DNA of 64,000 nucleotides from Euryarchaeota archaeon UBA256. Its GTDB lineage: Archaea; Thermoplasmatota; Poseidoniia; Poseidoniales; Poseidoniaceae. This document shows positions 53,723 through 63,579 of this stretch, in pieces. Position numbers and translations under genes: made by a program. Location of the stretch: positions 5,566 to 69,565 of the forward strand of contig DACE01000009.1 of NCBI GenBank assembly GCA_002494645.1, written 5' to 3'. The first letter of the stretch is position 1; the number at the start of each line of letters is the position of its first letter. Below the pieces are notes generated by a model, which saw only the letters and a program-made list of their open reading frames with translations, ran no database searches and was not told where the DNA came from.

Positions 53723-56700
53723 ATGAGGTGTATTCAAAAGCGGCGTGGGACTCCCGATGGTATGCGTTCACGAGCAAGCCTTCTGTTCGTACTCCTTCTC
53801 TTTATTTTGACGCCCCTCTCTCAGGCCATCAATTCGACAGTTTCATCCGCTCAAATTGAGTCTGAATCAGGCATGAATGTGATGGAAGCAACGCCGCTTT
53901 CAGAGGCCGAACTGTTGGATTTAGCCGCAGAGCATTGGGGTGAAATGCCCCATGCTAGCATGGTTCAGACGAACTTGAAGGATGCATCGGGTATTCTTCA
54001 TCTCGCAGCGGGGAGCTTTGACCCGACTCAAACAAGTGGTCCTGAAGTCCCACCGAGTTTACATCGATTACACGATGCAGCATATACGGGCTTGGCCATC
54101 ATTCAACTTCATGATGCGAACGGGCAAGTCCTCTCTGACCTCGTATCGGATTACAATCTCAAGGTCCTCGACACCCTCCACGATGAAGGCTGGCTTGTTC
54201 GACTCCCTAATGCACCAATGTCCACACTACAGGCGCTCAGCGAAGACAGTCGGGTTCGGTGGAGTGGACCTCAAGAGCCCGGATGGCGTCTCGAGAGTGA
54301 ACTGTTGACTGCTCAAGAAGGTGAACGCTACGTCTCCATCCTTCCTGCAGCAGATTTGGGACTTGGTGGATACGGTGATTTAGCGACGGACCTCATCCGT
54401 TTCGGAGCGGTCGAAGCATGGTGCGATGCTTGGAGTTGTCAAGCCCTTGTTTCACCTCCCTCTCATCTTCAATTCATTCGTCATGTCGCTCATGATGGCC
54501 GCATCATTTGGAGTGAAGAAAGTGTTGAAATGAAAGTCCACAATGCAATCGCTTGGTCTCTTTCAGGCGTTCAAAGCGTTGAGGACAACGCTGGCTTCAC
54601 CCTTGACGGCTCAGGAGAAATGATCGCCATTGCCGATACAGGTTTGGACCAAAATCATCCAGATTTGTCGGGGCGTGTTGCCGCAACCTATACTCAATTT
54701 GGACTGGACACTTCTCCCGCTGACAGCAACGCAGGACACGGCACGCACGTTGCAGTAACCGTACTTGGTGACGGTTCGGGTGACACAGACGCACGAGGAA
54801 TCGCACCCGGCGCCAACCTCGTGATGTACGCTCTTGAACACGACCCAACAGGCGTCTTCGGGAGGATCGGTTCAATCTATGACCTGCTCCGGGATGCCGA
54901 ACAAATGACTGCACGCATCGCAGTGAATGCGTGGGGGCTGAATGGAAATTACGGACAGTACACTGCAGATGCCCGTTCAGTTGACATTTTCGTCCACGAC
55001 CGTCAAGATGTAACACCACTATTTTCGGTCGGAGACCGAGGTACATCGGGAGCATCACAAGTCACTTCACCTGGCACAGCAAAGAATGTCATCGCCATTG
55101 GCGCTTCCACGACCGGAATCTCGGGAACCGCTCAGGCAGGCGCTGTTGCGAACTTTTCTTCACAAGGACCCAGCCTCGACGGACGAATCAAACCCGACCT
55201 CGTAGCTCCCGGAGTAGGTATCTGTTCCGGTCTGGCTGAAGAAGCTCAAAATCCGGCAGGTCCTGATTGTCTTACAGGGGCGCATGCTGGTGGAAATGCA
55301 TACTACATGTCTCTATCAGGTACCTCACAAGCAACCGCAGTAGCCTCCGGTGTTGCAGCATTGACTCGTGAATTCATTCGAGAACAAGCCGGTGTGAGTT
55401 CACCATCGAGTGCCTTAGTCAAAGCCGCCATGATCAACGGTGCAACCGACTTAGATACACCTGACATCCCCAACAGTCTCGAAGGTTGGGGGCAGGTGAA
55501 TCTTGAGCGAACCGTCATGCCAATGGACGGTACAACGGTCTTGGACACCTTCTTTGACGACAACAAACCCCTTGAGCCCGGATTTGGTTTGCTCTATTCA
55601 TTTTCACTCGACCCTTCTCACGGGATTGACATCACTTTGGCTTGGACCGATGAGGCAGGTAGTGCGAATGCACCGAACAATCAGAAGCGATTGGTCAATG
55701 ACCTTGATTTGGTGCTGATCGATCCATCGGGCACACAGTGGCTTGGCAATCAATTTTCACAAGGCTTCTCGGTTACGGGTGGCTCTTCTGACGATACAAA
55801 TAACGTCGAGCGAATCCGTGTCGCGCCAGGTACACTGCCATCTGGTCAAGGTCAGTGGATTATCCAAGTATTGCATCGCGGCGGTACAACGCAAAATTTT
55901 GGACTCGTGATGGCAGCAGTTGCAACGCCAACACCGCAAGCCGATTTGGTGGTTTTTGACGGTAGCATCCTCACCTCATCTCCCAGCCCGTTGAAGAACG
56001 ATCTCATATCTATTCGTCTCGCTTGGGCAAACCAAGGGACCAGCATATCAGGAGAGTTTGATATCATCTTGGAAGACCTCACCACTCAACAAACACTGGC
56101 AACATCTACCCGGTCATCCCTCGGTCCAGGAATGATTGACTCCTACACCATCTTCCATCAATTTGCGACCACGGGAATACATTCACTTCGCTTGGCTATT
56201 GACACGGGTGACCAAGTCGCCGAAATGAACGATGTGACCAGCGGAACGGACAACAACATCTGGCAGCAAGATGTTGAAGTTACCGCGCTTGGTGTTCGCG
56301 TGGTGGTTGCAAATAGCGACGGGACGATTCCAGAGACTCCCGAAGAGCGTTCGAACAATGCTGTTGTAGATTTGGATGTCCGAAACGATTCAGGTATCGA
56401 CATTCCGCTTGTTATCTTACACGAAGGAACGGGTAATCAATCCGTCCTTGTTTCGACCTCAATGGTTCAAATTCCCGCACCCGGCCGTGACGATTTCTTT
56501 TTGCCAAGTACAGACCTTTGGTCGAGAAATTTTGACGAAACACCAAACTTCATATTGACCTCACAAGGTACACAGGACGCCAATAAAACCCTCAACCTGC
56601 GCCTTGAAGACTTGGATGCAGACCTCACTTCAAATCCCGAAAACCCCCGCTATGTCCGAGCGGGCACCTATGTGGTTGAACTCATCGCTCGTTACGAGTT

Positions 56701-58732
56701 CCAGCCAACGGTCACCCATACTCAACGTGTGACCATCAATGTTGAGCAAATCGACCAAGTTCAGGTTGTAACAGCGGGAAGCAGTGGACTATCAGCACAA
56801 CCCGGAGGGTCAACTTTCTTCTCCATCTCTGTGCGGAATACTGGAAATGCACCCGCACAATACAGCATCGATTGTTCTTCTGAGCAGCGATGGCAATTGA
56901 TGCTCGGTGGGTCAAATTCTTCGCAACTTGACTTTGAACCTCTGAACATTCTCGAGTATTTGCCGATGTCAATCCGGATCATCGTACCTCTTGTTGCAAA
57001 CGGAGTTCCTGCTGCGGGTGACACCGACCAGGTTACCTGTTATGTCACATCATTCACCGATCCAACGATGAATTTCACGGAAACGGTCAGCATTGAGGTC
57101 TTGCCTCAAGAATCCTTTGACGTTGACGTTCTCGATGACGATGGCAGGGTTGGACCTTCTCAACTTGCCGATGATATCTCAGTCGACAGCGGCCAACAGG
57201 TTCACCTGAACGTATCTGTAGAAAATACTGGAAACATTGCCGTCGATTTGGAGGTATCTGTTCTTCCTGACAACCCGCAGTGGGCTATGGAAGTTCGCTA
57301 TGATACACAAAAGGATTCACGGAAAGTCATGCTTACATTGGCGCCAGGTGCTACATCCATGGTTGAACTCGTCTTGGCAGTTCCAATAACTGCCGCAGAA
57401 GGTGACTCAAATACCTACACCATTCGGACAGAACGGTCCAATCAAAATTTCATCCAAAACATCACGACTCTGATTGTTCGTGATGAATTGGGCGTCTCCC
57501 TAACACCTCCTTCCCAGTCGCTGATTGAAGTCCAAATAGATGATGTCTATTCATACGGTGAGTTCGTCGTCAAGAATACCGGGAATACCGCACTCACTCT
57601 CAACTGGACGCATGGTTTAGCACCTGATGGGTGGCAGGTAGGTTTCGCAAACCCCACGCTCTATCTTGAGCCACGCGAAGAGAAAATCGTGCGGTTCGGC
57701 CTCATTCCACCTGCACAAGAACCAGCGTCCCAAAACGCATTTGAAATCCTGATCGCAGTTTCTGGGTCCAATGCGGGTAGAGTTGTTGAATCCAGTCAAA
57801 TGATGACTGTTGCACTTGGTGAATCCTCTTTTGCTAACATCACCGTTCAAAGCGAGAGCGAACAACCACTCCGGGGCATCTCTCGTCAGGACGGTCGGTC
57901 CCTCACATTCCTGGTGCGGAACGATGGTAATATTCCATTGAATGCTGACCTCACAGGTGTTCTTTTGGACAACGACGAGATGATTCGTGAGGACTGGTCG
58001 GTGGAGTTGAGTATAGCCAGCATCACCGATTTACAAGTTGGTGAATCGGTTGACGTTGTGGTCACCTTGATGCCATTCGATTCTGTCAGTCGGTCTACTG
58101 GACAATTCCACCTCAACATCACTGCAGCGACCGACCTCATTGCCTCACATATGCTTGATGTGAGTGTAGAATCCGCTACTGGTGATGGCGGTCTCTTCAG
58201 CATCCTGCCTCCCGCCGTCAGTTTCGGTCTCATCGCACTGCTTCTCATTGGTTTGGTCATCACGGGCCGTCGAATGAAAAAGTCGGGTGAAATGGGTGAT
58301 GATGGTTTGGAATTGGTAGCGCCCAATACGCATGTCAGCCCTGACCTTCTGAATGAACGTCGCAACAGTGCGCTTGACTTGGGTGATGCAGTTGACGATT
58401 TGACAAGTGGAGAGGTCAGTGATGATGAAATCGCCAAAGCCATCATGCAATCCATGGACATTCCAGCTATGCCTGCGCAAGTACCGGCAGGTCTTCCTCC
58501 AGCAGGCATGCCCCCACGAGGAGCCGCTCCCTCAGCACTTCCAATGGGGCTTCCACCTGCTGGCATGCCTCCCGCTGCGAAATCATTGCCGGCCTTGCCT
58601 CAACCCCAGCCTATGCCCAGCCAACCCATTGTCCAGAATGGTCCACCTCTTCCCCCCGGTGGCTTGCCTTCTGGTTGGACGATGGAGCAATGGCAGCATT
58701 ACGGCCATGAATGGCTCAATCGACAAGGCTGA
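53723..58732 (+). CDS. Giant membrane-anchored subtilase (S8) with tagged tail
   Basis: The 1669-residue protein has a signal peptide (SLLFVLLLFILTPLSQA), a propeptide-like region and a subtilase domain at about 290-560 with Asp305 (ADTGLD), His339 (GHGTH) and Ser535 (SGTSQA). The oxyanion-hole Asn of this family is replaced by Asp438 (SVGDRG where AAGNDG is usual). A beta-sandwich follows, then a series of CARDB/NEW3-like repeats (SVRNTGNAPAQYSI, VENTGNIAVDLEV, VKNTGNTALTLNW). A transmembrane helix lies at about 1490-1515, then a Pro/Met-rich tail ending GLPSGWTMEQWQHYG. ATG 53762 is an alternative start. It probably degrades protein outside the cell while held at the membrane. Confidence 0.93.
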   Translation: MRCIQKRRGTPDGMRSRASLLFVLLLFILTPLSQAINSTVSSAQIESESGMNVMEATPLSEAELLDLAAEHWGEMPHASMVQTNLKDASGILHLAAGSFDPTQTSGPEVPPSLHRLHDAAYTGLAIIQLHDANGQVLSDLVSDYNLKVLDTLHDEGWLVRLPNAPMSTLQALSEDSRVRWSGPQEPGWRLESELLTAQEGERYVSILPAADLGLGGYGDLATDLIRFGAVEAWCDAWSCQALVSPPSHLQFIRHVAHDGRIIWSEESVEMKVHNAIAWSLSGVQSVEDNAGFTLDGSGEMIAIADTGLDQNHPDLSGRVAATYTQFGLDTSPADSNAGHGTHVAVTVLGDGSGDTDARGIAPGANLVMYALEHDPTGVFGRIGSIYDLLRDAEQMTARIAVNAWGLNGNYGQYTADARSVDIFVHDRQDVTPLFSVGDRGTSGASQVTSPGTAKNVIAIGASTTGISGTAQAGAVANFSSQGPSLDGRIKPDLVAPGVGICSGLAEEAQNPAGPDCLTGAHAGGNAYYMSLSGTSQATAVASGVAALTREFIREQAGVSSPSSALVKAAMINGATDLDTPDIPNSLEGWGQVNLERTVMPMDGTTVLDTFFDDNKPLEPGFGLLYSFSLDPSHGIDITLAWTDEAGSANAPNNQKRLVNDLDLVLIDPSGTQWLGNQFSQGFSVTGGSSDDTNNVERIRVAPGTLPSGQGQWIIQVLHRGGTTQNFGLVMAAVATPTPQADLVVFDGSILTSSPSPLKNDLISIRLAWANQGTSISGEFDIILEDLTTQQTLATSTRSSLGPGMIDSYTIFHQFATTGIHSLRLAIDTGDQVAEMNDVTSGTDNNIWQQDVEVTALGVRVVVANSDGTIPETPEERSNNAVVDLDVRNDSGIDIPLVILHEGTGNQSVLVSTSMVQIPAPGRDDFFLPSTDLWSRNFDETPNFILTSQGTQDANKTLNLRLEDLDADLTSNPENPRYVRAGTYVVELIARYEFQPTVTHTQRVTINVEQIDQVQVVTAGSSGLSAQPGGSTFFSISVRNTGNAPAQYSIDCSSEQRWQLMLGGSNSSQLDFEPLNILEYLPMSIRIIVPLVANGVPAAGDTDQVTCYVTSFTDPTMNFTETVSIEVLPQESFDVDVLDDDGRVGPSQLADDISVDSGQQVHLNVSVENTGNIAVDLEVSVLPDNPQWAMEVRYDTQKDSRKVMLTLAPGATSMVELVLAVPITAAEGDSNTYTIRTERSNQNFIQNITTLIVRDELGVSLTPPSQSLIEVQIDDVYSYGEFVVKNTGNTALTLNWTHGLAPDGWQVGFANPTLYLEPREEKIVRFGLIPPAQEPASQNAFEILIAVSGSNAGRVVESSQMMTVALGESSFANITVQSESEQPLRGISRQDGRSLTFLVRNDGNIPLNADLTGVLLDNDEMIREDWSVELSIASITDLQVGESVDVVVTLMPFDSVSRSTGQFHLNITAATDLIASHMLDVSVESATGDGGLFSILPPAVSFGLIALLLIGLVITGRRMKKSGEMGDDGLELVAPNTHVSPDLLNERRNSALDLGDAVDDLTSGEVSDDEIAKAIMQSMDIPAMPAQVPAGLPPAGMPPRGAAPSALPMGLPPAGMPPAAKSLPALPQPQPMPSQPIVQNGPPLPPGGLPSGWTMEQWQHYGHEWLNRQG

Positions 58733-58774
58733 AACCGTGTCAACGTTGAAAGGGTGGAGTGTGCACCCTTCTCC

Positions 58775-59401
58775 ATGGGCAGTATCGTTCTCTTTGGACC
58801 TCCCGGTGCTGGAAAAGGAACACAAGCACAGCGAATCATGGAACACGCCAGCCTTCCTCAAGTGTCAACAGGTGACATGTTACGTGCCGCTGTCAAAGCA
58901 GGTACCACGATTGGCCTTGAAGCGAAGTCCTACATGGACCGTGGGGCTTTGGTGCCAGACGATGTCATCCTCGGTCTCATCAAAGAACGAATTGCTGAGG
59001 ATGATGCCAAAAATGGAGTGATGTTTGACGGCTTTCCTCGTACCATCCCCCAAGCTGAAGCGCTGAGTGAGCTGACTGAGATCACCCATGTTCTGGCCAT
59101 TGAGGTACCCGACGAGAGAATCGTTGAGCGAATATGCGGACGTTCAACATGCGGTACCTGTGGCACAGTCTATCACGATACATTCAATCCTGTTCCACCA
59201 GCCGGGTGCGGATGCGGTGAATACGTTGAGAAACGCCGTGTAGATGACACAGAGGCCACCGTTCTCACTCGCCTTGGAGCCTACCATGAGCAAACCGCCC
59301 CGTTAGCCTCGTGGTATGAAGAGCGTGGATTATTTCACAGAGTCAACGGAGATCGTGCGATTGATGACATCACGACTGATCTTCTCAACGTACTTGAGTG
59401 A
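58775..59401 (+). CDS. adk: Adenylate kinase, bacterial type with zinc LID
   Basis: The enzyme makes ADP from ATP and AMP. The 208-residue protein begins IVLFGPPGAGKGTQ (P-loop), then QVSTGDMLR, DGFPRT and a long LID carrying CGTCGTVYH and GCGCG, which supply zinc-binding Cys as in bacterial and mitochondrial Adk, followed by KRRVDD. Canonical archaeal Adk (AdkA) is a different protein, so this is probably an old acquisition from bacteria. ATG 58775 matches the family start; an earlier GTG at 58754 would add seven residues. It is 42 bases after the giant subtilase and ten before rnp4. Confidence 0.95.
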   Translation: MGSIVLFGPPGAGKGTQAQRIMEHASLPQVSTGDMLRAAVKAGTTIGLEAKSYMDRGALVPDDVILGLIKERIAEDDAKNGVMFDGFPRTIPQAEALSELTEITHVLAIEVPDERIVERICGRSTCGTCGTVYHDTFNPVPPAGCGCGEYVEKRRVDDTEATVLTRLGAYHEQTAPLASWYEERGLFHRVNGDRAIDDITTDLLNVLE

Positions 59402-59410
59402 GGGTTTCAA

Positions 59411-59767
59411 ATGGGCCGCCGTAAGCAACGTGGTTCCCGTCAACAACGCGAGCAAAAGGCTCTCCTTGCCCAATCGCACCTCACTTCGATTCTTCTTAAC
59501 CCGGCCGAGCATCCAAGGGATGTCGTTGAATCTGCTGCTGTGCATCTTTCCAAAGTGTCTCAACGCCATCGATTGACGCTTCCGCCACGTGTGCGCTCTC
59601 GAGTGTGCCGTAAATGCTGGGCATCCCACAGTTTCACATCCCAATTCCGTGTTCGCATTAAGGCAGGCCAACGTCTTCACACGTGTCTTCGCTGTGGATA
59701 TATTCGTCGCTATGGGGCGGGTCCAAAAGCACATCGCGCAGCCCGGATGGTCCAACGAGGTGATTGA
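59411..59767 (+). CDS. rnp4: Ribonuclease P protein component 4 (Rpp21)
   Basis: Rpp21 is a small zinc protein of archaeal RNase P, which trims the 5' ends of tRNAs. The 118-residue protein has an N-terminal helical part rich in basic residues, then two CxxC pairs (VCRKCWASHS and HTCLRCGYIRRYG) flanking FRVRIKAGQRL. This spacing and the basic C-terminus match the family (Rpr2/Rpp21, COG2023). It lies ten bases after adk and its stop is directly followed by the ATG of the YhbY-type gene, giving a compact operon of RNA-related genes. Confidence 0.92.
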   Translation: MGRRKQRGSRQQREQKALLAQSHLTSILLNPAEHPRDVVESAAVHLSKVSQRHRLTLPPRVRSRVCRKCWASHSFTSQFRVRIKAGQRLHTCLRCGYIRRYGAGPKAHRAARMVQRGD

Positions 59768-60034
59768 ATGGCAAACATTCCAGCCCACATCATGAGAGAA
59801 GCAAAATCGCGTGATTTTCGCCCCAGTGTGCGAATTGGTAAGTCAGGACTCAGCGAAACTGTATTGGATGAGATTCGCCAGCAATTACGCTCTCGTTCCC
59901 TGGTAAAAATCAAGGTTAACAAAGGTCTTTTTGAACGTGAACAGCGTTCGGCAGTTTGGTCTCAAATCGCAGAACAAACTCAATCGACTCTGGTTTTACA
60001 GCGTGGAAACATTGGTGTTTTGTGGCGAAGTTGA
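59768..60034 (+). CDS. CRS1-YhbY (CRM) domain RNA-binding protein
   Basis: The 88-residue protein is a single CRM domain, which binds structured RNA and in bacteria (YhbY) associates with the pre-50S ribosome. The pattern RPSVRIGKSGLSETVLDEI, then SLVKIKVNKGL and LVLQRGNIGVLWR, with the basic GKSG turn, fits the family. Its ATG directly follows the TGA of rnp4 with no gap, so the two should be translated together. In many archaea similar genes adjoin RNase P or ribosomal genes. A role in rRNA or RNase P maturation is inferred. Confidence 0.92.
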   Translation: MANIPAHIMREAKSRDFRPSVRIGKSGLSETVLDEIRQQLRSRSLVKIKVNKGLFEREQRSAVWSQIAEQTQSTLVLQRGNIGVLWRS

Positions 60035-60096
60035 TTCCGAGTGAAGCAAAGGGTCAAAGAGTGAATACGGGTGGCTCTATTTACTGAGGTCACGCT

Positions 60097-61857
60097 ATGA
60101 ACTCGCACCTTTTCACGAATCGAAGTCGGCAAGTTTCATTTCTTCTCTTGATTTTTGTTGGGTTCATGCTGCTTACAGGATATACTCAGGCCGGTGGCGG
60201 CGGAGGGGTCGGAATTGAAGTTCACATCAAAGACGGCCTCGAGTCTCAAGCCATTTGGGTTGGTCTTGCCATTCTTTTTGGTGTGTATGCGCTGATTATT
60301 TTTGAATGGGTCCACCGAACACTTGCCGCTGCAGTCGGCGGCCTTCTTGCTGTGTTGGCTCTAAATTATTATGCCGTAGAGGACACTTTCACCCTCGCTG
60401 AAATCACGACCATGATCGACTGGGAAACCATCGGTCTTCTGCTCGGAATGATGGTGATGGTGGGTATCCTTTCAAACACGGGCGTCTTTGAGTATTTTGC
60501 TGTTCTTTCTTACAAAAAGAGCGGAGGATCGATATGGACGCTCGTCGTGATTCTCTGTTCAGTGACAGCAGTACTCTCGGCATTTTTGGACAATGTCACG
60601 ACGATGTTGTTGCTGACTCCTGTGACCATTCAACTTGCGAAGGTTCTCGACATTAAACCGATACCTCTGCTCATTTCTGAAGTCTTGTTTTCGAACATCG
60701 GTGGTGCGGCAACCATGATTGGTGACCCTCCAAACATCATGATTGGATCTGGCCTCTCTGCAAGCAAGATTGCTGAGGCGGAGGGAGGCAAATACGTCGA
60801 CCCTACTTACAACAATGGTGCTGGTATTGATTTGGCGCAATATGGCGTGACATTCAATGATTTCATCATCGAAATGGCGCCTGGTATTCTGATGTGCATC
60901 GTGCCTTCTTTCATGTTCTTGAAGTGGTTCTACGCCGATGAATTCTCAGGGACACGAATCCGTGATATCGCAGAACTCGAGGCGAAATATGGTATCAAAG
61001 ACCCAGCGATGCTCAAAGTAGCGGGGGTCATTCTCGCACTCGTGATTATCAATTTCTTTGCTCACCCCATCACCCACATCGCAGTATCTTGGATTGCACT
61101 CGTTGGAGCCGTCGTCATGCTTCTTGCTACCGACCGACACGAGATTGAGGAACCCTTGCACCATGTTGAATGGTCCACCCTCCTCTTCTTTGCTGGGCTC
61201 TTTGTCCTCGTACATTCACTGCAGGAGATTGGCGTTATCGCTTTCATTGGAGAATACGTTGAAAAGGCCATCGAGTTCTTTGGAAGTGATACTGGAGACG
61301 GTCAAACAGTTCGCCTCGCGGCTGCGATTCTCATCGTGTTGTGGGTTTCTGCTGTTGCCTCTGCATTTATCGACAACATTCCCTACACGGCAACCATGAT
61401 TCCAATCGTTCTGCAAATCTCCTACAACCTTGGCGAATATCTTCTGACTCCGCTCATTTGGGCGTTGGCCTTTGGAGCCTGCCTTGGAGGTAATGGGACC
61501 CTCATAGGAGCCTCAGCAAACGTAGTCACAGCAGGTATGTCAGAGGATGCTGGTTACCCCATATCGTTCAATGAATTTTTCAGAGCTGGATTCCCAATTA
61601 TGATCCTCACGACCTTCATCGTGTCTCTCTATATGTTATTGGTATTCGTTGTGGGGGCAGACGGAGGTGCTAACTTCGTTAAGCTCATTCTCGTTGGAGT
61701 TACCTTACTCAGTATTATTGGTCAACTCGCACGTGGACACAGCAAGGGTAAATCCTTCTCAGAAGCCTTGGTTGATGATGAAATGGATGGCCTCGCCGAA
61801 TTGGTGACTGATGTCAAATCCAAGACAGCGCAACTTCTCCGTGCCGAAGAAGAGTGA
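60097..61857 (+). CDS. Ion transporter of the ArsB/NhaD/P-protein superfamily
   Basis: This 586-residue membrane protein with about twelve helices has the two-fold repeat of the family: FLDNVTTMLLLTPVTIQ and, near the C-terminus, FIDNIPYTATMIPIVLQ, each with an Asp-Asn pair in a re-entrant region. GDPPNIMIGSGL and NGTLIGASANVV are the family's substrate loops. Members exchange Na+ for H+ or carry arsenite or citrate; the match to NhaD/P-protein branches suggests cation/proton exchange. The N-terminal helix (QVSFLLLIFVGFMLLTGYTQA) may be a signal peptide or anchor. GAGGT six bases before ATG 60097 supports the start. It lies 62 bases after the CRM gene. Confidence 0.92.
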   Translation: MNSHLFTNRSRQVSFLLLIFVGFMLLTGYTQAGGGGGVGIEVHIKDGLESQAIWVGLAILFGVYALIIFEWVHRTLAAAVGGLLAVLALNYYAVEDTFTLAEITTMIDWETIGLLLGMMVMVGILSNTGVFEYFAVLSYKKSGGSIWTLVVILCSVTAVLSAFLDNVTTMLLLTPVTIQLAKVLDIKPIPLLISEVLFSNIGGAATMIGDPPNIMIGSGLSASKIAEAEGGKYVDPTYNNGAGIDLAQYGVTFNDFIIEMAPGILMCIVPSFMFLKWFYADEFSGTRIRDIAELEAKYGIKDPAMLKVAGVILALVIINFFAHPITHIAVSWIALVGAVVMLLATDRHEIEEPLHHVEWSTLLFFAGLFVLVHSLQEIGVIAFIGEYVEKAIEFFGSDTGDGQTVRLAAAILIVLWVSAVASAFIDNIPYTATMIPIVLQISYNLGEYLLTPLIWALAFGACLGGNGTLIGASANVVTAGMSEDAGYPISFNEFFRAGFPIMILTTFIVSLYMLLVFVVGADGGANFVKLILVGVTLLSIIGQLARGHSKGKSFSEALVDDEMDGLAELVTDVKSKTAQLLRAEEE

Positions 61858-61920
61858 GCGACGCTCACACGGGCGTTGAGTTCAAGTCCTTTGGCGACGA
61901 GGGCTGGCTGAGGCAGGGCT

Positions 61921-63339
61921 ATGTTTGAATGCAGAGTCTGTGGATTACTCTCCCTTCGGGGGACATCATGCCCAGCCTGTGGTAGCCAACACCGTGACGA
62001 TTTATCGACCACATTGGACTCCAAGGAGATTTTACCTACTGATGTTCCAGGATTGGATGAGGCAGCAGAATCCTGGTACGAATTGGAAGGCATTGAGCCT
62101 CCTACGCCAGATGCGGGAGAGGCTCAGTCGTCTGAGGCCACCAGTCTCCCCTTTGGTTTTCAAGGTGAATCCACCGTGTACTCCTCAAATTTGCCGTTTG
62201 GCATCGGTAGTTTTGCAGAGGGGATACCTTTCGATTCAACGGAATCTGGCGAAGGCCGCATGCCCTTAACGTCTGAACCAGAAGTGTCAGCACCAGTGCC
62301 CCCCGTCGAACCTGTAGAAACGCTTCCTCCTGCGCCCGCTGTGCCTGCCGAGGTTGAAGTCCCTCCTTCCCCACCCGTGCCGGTAGTCGTTCACCCAGGA
62401 CCTCCTCTTAACGCTTCATCGCCAGAGTTTGATGTCGAGGTGGAATCAATGCTCGAACTTCCCCCCGTCCAAGCACCATTGGAAACGGAGCAACCTGCTC
62501 CGCCTGCCTTGCCAGAATCCGTACCATCACAACCCGTTCGCCTTGATTCCGCACGTTTGGTGACTCCAGCACCCATCACGGAGGAAGAGGACGTGCCTGC
62601 ATATTGGAAGATTGATGCTGAAATTCCAAATTACGAAGAAATTTATGACAATACCGAGGAAGTGATTGAAGTAAGTTATGCTTCGCTCGATGACGATGTT
62701 GTGGTGTATGACCATTCGACAGACTCTCCTGCCGCTGTATTCTATTCTCCTTTGGAAGCCACGCCCTCTCAAGCAGTCACGCCCTCCATCAAACTCGACC
62801 TCCACCCTATCCAGGCACTCAATGTGGACGTGGGTAGTGACCCTGAATTGGCCTCCTTTCTCCAGGAAGGATTTCAAGCAATGCAACAGCAATCATGGTC
62901 GAAAGCAGCGCGAAGCTTCCAGAGGATGGCGTCCCGATTACCGTCCAGTCCCGAGGTTTTCAACAATTACGGTATTGCCTTACTTCAACGGGCTTCAAGC
63001 ATGAAGACGGATGTAGATCCTCAGCAACAACAACTCGCTGAAGCACAGTTTGAATCCGCCATTTTGGCTCTGAGGGAAGCAGCGAAAAACGCCCCCACCA
63101 ACGGTGAAATTCTGATTAATTTGGCTCACGCCCTCATCGAAAGCGGTCGTTCTGAGAAAGCTCTGGGTATCATGAATGTCCACAATGCACGTGAAGAAGG
63201 CTCCGCTAAAGGCCTGAATACGGCGGCGGTCGCTATGTTCCAACTGGGTCAGCCCGCTCAAGCAATTGCGACCTTAAAACTCGCCGGAAGCGATGATGTG
63301 GTGCAAGGTAATTTGGCTCAATTTTCCGCTCAATCATAG
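61921..63339 (+). CDS. Zinc-ribbon, Pro-rich and TPR protein
   Basis: This 472-residue cytosolic protein has an N-terminal zinc ribbon (CRVCGLLSLRGTSCPACG), then about 250 residues of Pro/Glu/Ser-rich low-complexity sequence, and a C-terminal helical region of TPR type (SFLQEGFQAMQQQSWSKAARSF, here about residues 305-460, with NNYGIALLQ and NLAHALIESGRSEKALG). It has no membrane segment. The layout suggests a scaffold that joins partners through TPR and ribbon; none is known. It is the last protein gene before the 23S rRNA, 240 bases away. Confidence 0.8.
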   Translation: MFECRVCGLLSLRGTSCPACGSQHRDDLSTTLDSKEILPTDVPGLDEAAESWYELEGIEPPTPDAGEAQSSEATSLPFGFQGESTVYSSNLPFGIGSFAEGIPFDSTESGEGRMPLTSEPEVSAPVPPVEPVETLPPAPAVPAEVEVPPSPPVPVVVHPGPPLNASSPEFDVEVESMLELPPVQAPLETEQPAPPALPESVPSQPVRLDSARLVTPAPITEEEDVPAYWKIDAEIPNYEEIYDNTEEVIEVSYASLDDDVVVYDHSTDSPAAVFYSPLEATPSQAVTPSIKLDLHPIQALNVDVGSDPELASFLQEGFQAMQQQSWSKAARSFQRMASRLPSSPEVFNNYGIALLQRASSMKTDVDPQQQQLAEAQFESAILALREAAKNAPTNGEILINLAHALIESGRSEKALGIMNVHNAREEGSAKGLNTAAVAMFQLGQPAQAIATLKLAGSDDVVQGNLAQFSAQS

Positions 63340-63579
63340 ATTCAGTCCCATGGGGGCCTAAAAAGGTCGGAAATACGAAGACTGTTCTTCATCAGCCGGA
63401 CCTTTAACGACCGATTTCTTCTTATACGGGGGGAAGGTCGGGTGGTTGCTTAGCACCCTGTTATGCACGTTATGATGGGGGAAGGGCTGAGGAGAATCAC
63501 CCCGAGGAGGTGGTTTTCTGAGGAGGCCGAATTGGCATGATATAGATACCGAAGGGTTACTCATATGGTGTGGTAACAT
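63340..63579 (+). promoter_or_regulatory. Gap and leader upstream of 23S rRNA
   Basis: This 240-base gap holds no convincing protein gene, tRNA or 16S rRNA. It must contain the 23S promoter if the gene is transcribed alone. A/T-rich stretches at 63416-63427 (TTCTTCTTATAC) and 63538-63549 (CATGATATAGAT) are possible TATA elements, without further support. The part just before the rRNA (around 63552-63585) contains the repeated phrase GGT-GTAAC/ATACAC that may form part of the processing stem; the 3' partner is outside the window. Confidence 0.4.
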
